Of a stretch of DNA of 64,000 bases, positions 59,009 to 64,000 are shown one piece after another. Position 1 is the stretch's first letter. Each line of letters starts with the position of its first letter. The translations under genes were made by a program, and so were the position numbers. This DNA is from JAWLFY01 sp041685355 (GTDB lineage: Bacteria > Planctomycetota > Planctomycetia > Pirellulales > Pirellulaceae), in assembly GCA_041685355.1 (NCBI GenBank), contig JAWLFY010000001.1:62001-126000 (forward strand), given 5' to 3'. A model generated the notes under the pieces. The model was not told the DNA's origin, searched no databases, and was given only the letters and a program-made list of their open reading frames with translations.

Positions 59009-61200
59009 CCGACGAACTGACCGTCGATTCGATCCTCGGTCCGGGCGGCCGCATCAGCCGTCGGCTCGCCGACTACGAACCTCGCGACCAACAAATCGCG
59101 ATGGCACGCGACGTCGACCGGGCTCTTCGCTCCGGCCAGCATCTGGTCGTCGAAGCGGGAACCGGGACCGGAAAAAGCTTCGCCTACCTGATCCCCGCGA
59201 TCCTGCATGCGACCGGCGACCAACGCGAACCGCCGGCCGAGGATCCCTCCCCGAATCCGTCCCAACCGGGTGACGGTGCCGACAAGAACGCGGGTGACAA
59301 CGCCGGCCCCGATCGAAATAAAAAAGGGGCGAAACGGCCCCACCGTGTTCTGATTTCGACCCACACGATCAGCCTCCAAGAACAACTGATCGCGAAAGAC
59401 ATCCCGCTGCTCAACAGCGTCATCCCCCGCGAATTCTCCGCGGTCCTGGTCAAGGGTCGCCGCAACTACTTGTCGATCCGGCGGATGGAACGGGCGGTCG
59501 CGAAGGCAACATCGATGCTCGCGACCGACGAGCAACACGATCAACTGCGGGCGATCCGCAAATGGGCCAAGGAGACCGCCGACGGGTCGCTGGCGACCTT
59601 GCCGATGAAGCCGGACGGGACCGTGTGGGACGAAGTCGCCAGCGAAACCGGAAATTGCCTCGGCCGCTCCTGCCCGCACTTCAAAGAATGTTTCTACTTT
59701 CGCGCTCGGCGGCGGGCCAACCACGCCCAGTTGATGGTCGTCAACCACGCGATGCTGTTCAGCGACCTCGCGCTGCGGCGGCATGGCGTCTCGCTGCTCC
59801 CCGATTACGACGCGGTGATCCTTGACGAGGCGCACACGATCGAAGGGGTCGCCGGAGACCACATGGGGCTGCGTGTCTCGAGCGGCCAATTCGAGTTCCT
59901 GTTCAACCGCCTCTACAACGAGCGGACCCAAAAAGGGCTGCTCATCTCCCACGACCTCCACGGGCTCGCGTCGATCGTCACCCGGTGCCGGTTCGCCGCC
60001 GACACGCTGTTCGGCGACTTACTCGATTGGTGGGAAAAGTCGGGACGCCGCAACGGACGCGTCGACCGACCCGACATCGTCGCCAACCCGCTCAGCGAGA
60101 CGATGGAAGAACTCGCCAAAGCGATCCGCATCCAAGCCGACGCCCAAAAAGATCCGGCCGACGCCAAGGAGTTCGAATCCGCCCACGAACGGCTGCTCTC
60201 ACTCTCGGGCACCCTCCGGCAATGGCTCGCCCAAGAATCCGATCGGCCATCCCTCGAACGACGAACCTCCGAGCGCACGACGTCCGAAAAACCGTCCTCC
60301 GCCGAGTCCGTGTATTGGATCGAACGGACCGGGGCGCGGCGGGGGATTGACCGTGTGACCCTCGTCGCGGCGCCGATCAACGTCGGCAACGAACTCCGCG
60401 AAGCGCTGTTCCAAAACGACGAGATCCGTTCCGTCGTGATGACCAGCGCCACCTTGGCCACGGGAAACGACGACCGGTTTACCTTCTTCCGTTCCCGCAT
60501 CGGTCTGACCGATGGCCTCTCCACCCGTGTCGGAAGCCCCTTCGACTACGCCCGCCAAGCCCGAGTCGTTGTCGTCGCCGATCTCCCCGACCCGTCCCAA
60601 CAACGAGACCGTTTCGAACGGGCGCTCCCCGAACAGATCAAACGGTTCACCGCCGAGAGCGACGGGCACGCGTTCGTGCTGTTTACCAGCTACGACTTGC
60701 TGCGACGCTCGGCCACGGCACTCACGCGGTGGCTCGCCGAACGGGGCCTGCAACTTTATAGCCAAGCCGGCTCCCAAAACCGCACCCAACTCCTCGACGC
60801 GTTCCGGCGGAACCCACGCGGCGTGCTGTTCGGGACCGACAGCTTCTGGCAAGGCGTCGACGTCCCCGGCGACGCGCTCACCAACGTGATCATCACGAAA
60901 CTCCCGTTCGCCGTCCCCGATCACCCGCTCCTCGAAGCGCGGCTCGAGGCGATCCGGGCCGGCGGCGGCAACCCGTTTTACGAATACCAATTGCCCGAAG
61001 CGGTGATCAAGTTCCGCCAGGGGTTCGGACGGCTGATCCGCACCGCTCGCGACGAAGGCGTCGTCGTGGTTCTCGACCCGCGGGTGCGAACCAAACCGTA
61101 CGGACGGCTGTTCCTCGAATCGTTGCCACCGGTTCCGGTTCAAATCGTCTCGGCCGACCCGTCCGGTGACCCCGCGTCCGGCTTCGCCCGCCGCCGCTGA
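59005..61200 (+). CDS. dinG: DinG/XPD-family DNA helicase
   Basis: A 731-residue superfamily-2 helicase. Walker A is AGTGTGKS (residues 51-58), Walker B is DEAH (274-277), and later motifs include VMTSATLA, LFTSYDLLRRS and GTDSFWQGVDVPGD and RQGFGRLIRT. Three Fe-S cysteines are visible in GNCLGRSCPHFKECFYF (218, 223, 229). The first of the usual four, in the KGRxNYLC motif, is Ser157 here. Two low-complexity insertions occur, at 71-111 and around 408-430. GTG 59005 overlaps the pgl stop. The 3' end overlaps lnt by 61 bp. Confidence 0.92.
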   Translation: MTDELTVDSILGPGGRISRRLADYEPRDQQIAMARDVDRALRSGQHLVVEAGTGTGKSFAYLIPAILHATGDQREPPAEDPSPNPSQPGDGADKNAGDNAGPDRNKKGAKRPHRVLISTHTISLQEQLIAKDIPLLNSVIPREFSAVLVKGRRNYLSIRRMERAVAKATSMLATDEQHDQLRAIRKWAKETADGSLATLPMKPDGTVWDEVASETGNCLGRSCPHFKECFYFRARRRANHAQLMVVNHAMLFSDLALRRHGVSLLPDYDAVILDEAHTIEGVAGDHMGLRVSSGQFEFLFNRLYNERTQKGLLISHDLHGLASIVTRCRFAADTLFGDLLDWWEKSGRRNGRVDRPDIVANPLSETMEELAKAIRIQADAQKDPADAKEFESAHERLLSLSGTLRQWLAQESDRPSLERRTSERTTSEKPSSAESVYWIERTGARRGIDRVTLVAAPINVGNELREALFQNDEIRSVVMTSATLATGNDDRFTFFRSRIGLTDGLSTRVGSPFDYARQARVVVVADLPDPSQQRDRFERALPEQIKRFTAESDGHAFVLFTSYDLLRRSATALTRWLAERGLQLYSQAGSQNRTQLLDAFRRNPRGVLFGTDSFWQGVDVPGDALTNVIITKLPFAVPDHPLLEARLEAIRAGGGNPFYEYQLPEAVIKFRQGFGRLIRTARDEGVVVVLDPRVRTKPYGRLFLESLPPVPVQIVSADPSGDPASGFARRR

Positions 61201-62909
61201 ATCGCCGCCATTACCCAGCCGTGCAGCACCGCCAAGCCGACGACCGCGGCGAGCAGCTTCGCCGGAACGTCCCCGATCCGCACGTACCAGCTCGTCCGCG
61301 TCTCCTTCGCCGGACGAGCCAGCACCCATCCGTCGTCGTGAAATCCCAACCGCTCGACGACCCGTCCGTTGCTGTCGATCCACGCCGTCGGGCCGCCGTT
61401 CCCCGCCGACAAGTACGGCCGACGACACCCCACCGCGACAAGCTGCGCGCAGCGAAGGTGATGCGCGACGACCGACGTCCCGTCGAACCAGGCGTCGTTG
61501 GTGACGTTCACGATCGCGTCGGGTAGCTCCCCCGTTTCGTCCGCCAACAACCGGGCGAGCTGGTTCACCGCGACCCGCTCGACCGCCGACTCGATGCACA
61601 CGTTCGGCGACAGCGTCAACTCGCCGACACGAAACCGCTCCGGACGTCGGCCGACCGCGATCCCCATCCCCGGCGGGATCAGCTCTCGCAAACCGGGGAT
61701 CGAACCGACCAGCGGGATGTACTCGCCGAACATCACCAAGTGCGACTTCCCGTACCACCGCCCCAGTTCTCCCTCCGGCGACACCAACACGACACCGCTG
61801 TAGACCTCAGGGACCTCGGCGTAGCGGACGACCGCCGAACCGCCGATCACCCCCGGCGGCCCCGCGTCCCCGTTCGCCCCGGCGTCTCCATTCGCCCCGG
61901 CGTCTCCATTCACCCCGGCGTCTCCATTCACCCCGGCCAACGCCCGCTGCAAGTCCGTCGCGCGGCGGAGGAAGAACTGCTGGTTCTCTTCGACCAGCAA
62001 CTGCAGATCCGCCGCGGAGTACCCGAGCGACTCGGCGACGTCCGTCCCGGCGACTAACTCGGTCCACGGCAACCCGCCGGTGAACATCGACTCCGGCCAG
62101 ACCACGACGTCGACCCTCGAGTCCGACTCGCCCAACGCCGCCACGCTTTGCTCGGCGTACCGACGATAGATCTCGATCTCGCGTTCGCGGTCCTGAGCGT
62201 ACTCGGTCTGTTCGTCACGCTGGATCAACGCCACGGTTCCGGTCGCCGGCCCCAGCGGTTGACTGAGCCGATACGTCCCGTACGCGAGCGTCGCCGAAAC
62301 CAGCACGATCGCGGCAACTGCGGACAGGCCCAACTGTCGTCGCGCGGCTCGGTCCCGCTCGCGATCGGTTCGCCATCGCCACAACAAATACAGCGGGACG
62401 TTCGCGGCGGCGAGGACGAAGCTTACCCCGTAGCTCCCGAACAGGTCCGCGATCTGGATCATCGGCGGGACGTCCGCCATGGCGTGACCGAGCATCGCGG
62501 CCGAGATCCCCGTCAACGCATAGTTCCGAACGCACTCCCAACCCACCCACGACACCGGGACCGCGATCAGCAGCGGCACGCCCAAACCCAGCAGCCGCCG
62601 CGCCCCGGCGACGAACAGCGGCATGTAGATCCCCAAATAAGCCGCCAACGCGATCCAGGGCAAAAACATCAGCGGATGCGCGTGGCGGAGACCCTGCAGC
62701 GAGACCAGCCAATGCCCCATCGAGGCGACCCATAACACGACGTACGCCGACCGCGGCATCCGCCCCCGCTCGGCAACCAAGGCGAGCACCGGGACGAGCG
62801 CGACCCACGCGATCGGCCATGCCCCCAGCGGAGGCTGGGCCATCCACAGCATCGCCGCGGTACCGGCCGCATACCGGGCCCGGCGTCTCGAATCGGGATC
62901 TCCCTTCAT
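61140..62909 (-). CDS. lnt: Apolipoprotein N-acyltransferase
   Basis: Inner-membrane enzyme adding the third acyl chain to lipoproteins. Six or more hydrophobic helices fill the first 220 residues. The nitrilase domain has its Cys-Glu-Lys triad: Glu273 (VVWPES), Lys388 (WYGKSHLVMFGEYIPL) and Cys438 (SPNVCIES). The spacing from Glu to Lys (115) is about 45 residues more than in E. coli, due to an insertion that includes an NGDAGA repeat at 327-350. ATG 62909. Its 3' end overlaps dinG. The many lipoproteins in this window are its expected substrates. Confidence 0.93.
   Translation of the reverse strand: MKGDPDSRRRARYAAGTAAMLWMAQPPLGAWPIAWVALVPVLALVAERGRMPRSAYVVLWVASMGHWLVSLQGLRHAHPLMFLPWIALAAYLGIYMPLFVAGARRLLGLGVPLLIAVPVSWVGWECVRNYALTGISAAMLGHAMADVPPMIQIADLFGSYGVSFVLAAANVPLYLLWRWRTDRERDRAARRQLGLSAVAAIVLVSATLAYGTYRLSQPLGPATGTVALIQRDEQTEYAQDREREIEIYRRYAEQSVAALGESDSRVDVVVWPESMFTGGLPWTELVAGTDVAESLGYSAADLQLLVEENQQFFLRRATDLQRALAGVNGDAGVNGDAGANGDAGANGDAGPPGVIGGSAVVRYAEVPEVYSGVVLVSPEGELGRWYGKSHLVMFGEYIPLVGSIPGLRELIPPGMGIAVGRRPERFRVGELTLSPNVCIESAVERVAVNQLARLLADETGELPDAIVNVTNDAWFDGTSVVAHHLRCAQLVAVGCRRPYLSAGNGGPTAWIDSNGRVVERLGFHDDGWVLARPAKETRTSWYVRIGDVPAKLLAAVVGLAVLHGWVMAAIQRRRAKPDAGSPDGSAETI
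61858..61929. repeat. Tandem repeat, 4 x 18 bp, in lnt insertion
   Basis: Unit gccccggcgtctccattc; copy 1 diverged, copies 2 and 3 identical, copy 4 with one change, and a partial copy after it. On the minus strand it encodes GVNGDA/GANGDA hexapeptides. Confidence 0.97.
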
Positions 62910-63083
62910 AAAACAGAATCTCTTTTCACGAAACTCGCGTCGCAGCCTCTTCGCCGATTCGCCATTGCATCGGCTCGCCGAATTGTCGTACGGATCGGGT
63001 CGCCGAGGGAGCGAACGGGACGGAAAGGCAGTACGTAGCGGGCCGACGGCTTTGACGGAAGGCGAAACCGAGGGGATTCGAAA

Positions 63084-63590
63084 ATGGAAAACGATGTCGC
63101 ACGCTGGGACGCGGATTTGCACCACGACTCGGTGACCCGCCAAACCGAGACGCTCCGCGAAGTCGCGGCCCGCAAGAACGTCCGCGGGATCGCCGTGCGG
63201 TGCGTCGAGCTGGCCGGTAGCCACGACGACGAAGTCCGCCTCACCGCCGCCGACGCCCTCGAAACTTCGGTGTTGCCCCTCGCCGACGAGATCGCCCCCC
63301 TCGCGATGCTGCTCGACAACGCCGACGACGGCGAAGTCGCCTACTGGGCCGCCACGATGCTCGGCCGGCTCGGGCCGGTCGCGTCCGCGGCGACCCCGGA
63401 ACTCGAACGATGTCTCCGCGAATCGCTCTACCTCCCGGCCCGCGAACGGGCCGCCTGGGCCATCAGCCGGATCGGTCCCAAGGCGGCCGCCGCGATGCCG
63501 ACCCTCTGCGACGTCGCCTCCGGCTCGCCGCCACGGCTACAGCGACTCGCCCTCCAAGCGATCGACTCGGTCCGAGGTGCCGCGGCGTGA
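63084..63590 (+). CDS. HEAT-repeat protein
   Basis: A 168-residue helical protein made almost only of HEAT/PBS-lyase-like repeats (VRLTAADALETSVLPLADEI, GEVAYWAATMLGRLGPVASA, LPARERAAWAISRIGPKAAA). ATG 63084. No signal peptide. It is divergent from lnt (175 bp between starts). A protein-protein interaction scaffold is likely; the partner is unknown. Confidence 0.85.
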   Translation: MENDVARWDADLHHDSVTRQTETLREVAARKNVRGIAVRCVELAGSHDDEVRLTAADALETSVLPLADEIAPLAMLLDNADDGEVAYWAATMLGRLGPVASAATPELERCLRESLYLPARERAAWAISRIGPKAAAAMPTLCDVASGSPPRLQRLALQAIDSVRGAAA

Positions 63591-63721
63591 AGGCCCGAGA
63601 ACGAAACCGGCTTATCGACAGACGCCGCCATTTTTGACGTCGACTACCCGCCCCAATCTGACGCCAACCACCGGAGGTCGAACTGGGGTTCCTGTTCGGC
63701 CGCCGCCGGAGGACCCGTTCG

Positions 63722-64000
63722 GTGCTGCGATACATCCCGATCGTCCGCTGGATCGGACCCCTCGTGACCGTCGGCGGATTCCTCGCCGTCGCGTTCCTCG
63801 TGCTCACCGGGCGGATCGACCTGACGTCGCTCGATCGGTATCGCGGAAGCGGCGGTGCGAGCGTCCCGGCGGTACGCCAGGTCAAACTGGAACAGCTCGG
63901 CGAGCGATCCGACCGCTCGATCCGGATCGCCAGCTTCCACGTGACCCGCTTCGACGAGGCGAAATCGGCCGACCCCGAAACGATGTCGTGGCTCGCGTCG
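63722..64000 (+). CDS. Endonuclease/exonuclease/phosphatase-family protein, 5' part
   Basis: Runs off the window end. GTG 63722 has GGAGG nine bases upstream. The N terminus has a membrane segment (WIGPLVTVGGFLAVAFLVLT), then a basic linker and the start of the family (DRSIRIASFHVTRFDEAKSA), which resembles the first strand of exonuclease III-like phosphodiesterases. The reading frame is open to the edge; at least 93 residues. The catalytic residues lie outside the window, so the assignment is tentative. Confidence 0.65.
   Translation, partial: MLRYIPIVRWIGPLVTVGGFLAVAFLVLTGRIDLTSLDRYRGSGGASVPAVRQVKLEQLGERSDRSIRIASFHVTRFDEAKSADPETMSWLAS

Noticed and set aside
60199..61758. A 519-residue minus-strand open frame
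   Set aside because: Lies opposite dinG and in a wrong frame of lnt; Gly/Arg-rich without motifs.

Overview
This window is chromosomal DNA from a high-GC planctomycete (Planctomycetota), read from gene content rather than a marker gene. It holds a secreted formylglycine sulfatase with HEAT repeats, a tandem DUF1080 (3-keto-disaccharide hydrolase-like) protein, a neutral-ceramidase-like protein, a PQQ-type beta-propeller, a membrane Ser/Thr kinase, a multihaem cytochrome beside an outer-membrane barrel, many lipoproteins, and small conserved-looking proteins of planctomycete type. No rRNA, CRISPR array, transposase or phage gene was seen. A run of 100 N at 13312..13411 marks a scaffold gap.

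Layout. 0.1-7.8 kb: sulfatase, AsmA-like protein, orphan ABC substrate-binding lipoprotein, secreted metallopeptidase-like protein. 7.8-12.4 kb (minus strand): a phospho-signalling operon of coiled-coil membrane protein, FHA-like protein, kinase with about six membrane segments, and membrane protein. 12.9-19.3 kb: a small gene, then a heavy-metal efflux cassette (His-rich protein, RND adaptor, CusA/CzcA pump, His-rich lipoprotein) of visibly lower GC, ending exactly at the 3' end of a minus-strand tRNA-Pro(GGG). 19.6-25.1 kb: pyrF, TPR lipoprotein, then rimO-pgsA-CPBP protease, closely packed. 25.2-31.4 kb: outer-membrane porin, DUF1080 protein, arsA plus ACR3 arsenite efflux with a candidate ArsR-type operator but no arsR. 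31.8-41.7 kb: rRNA methyltransferase-like gene, small coiled-coil gene, fatty-acyl-AMP ligase-ACP, small secreted protein, lipoprotein, hisI, RidA, methylpurine glycosylase, amidohydrolase, alpha/beta hydrolase. 41.7-49.9 kb: PQQ propeller, ceramidase-like protein, 2-oxoadipate dioxygenase (hglS-like), outer-membrane barrel and five-haem cytochrome. 50.3-64 kb: PilZ-like membrane protein, apt, small proteins, aroA, a large secreted protein, sugar isomerase-like protein, pgl-dinG, lnt, HEAT protein and the start of an endonuclease/exonuclease/phosphatase-family gene.

The most striking pattern is not a gene. About twenty loci carry short tandem duplications of 11-24 bp with 2-5 copies, most often 18 bp. 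Those wholly inside genes have periods that are multiples of three and make disordered in-frame insertions, even in core enzymes (aroA, lnt, arsA, pyrF). Most of those between genes have periods of 11, 17, 20, 22 or 23 bp. The metal-efflux cassette has none, which fits its being a recent arrival. Several convergent gene pairs overlap at their ends and there are few classical terminators.
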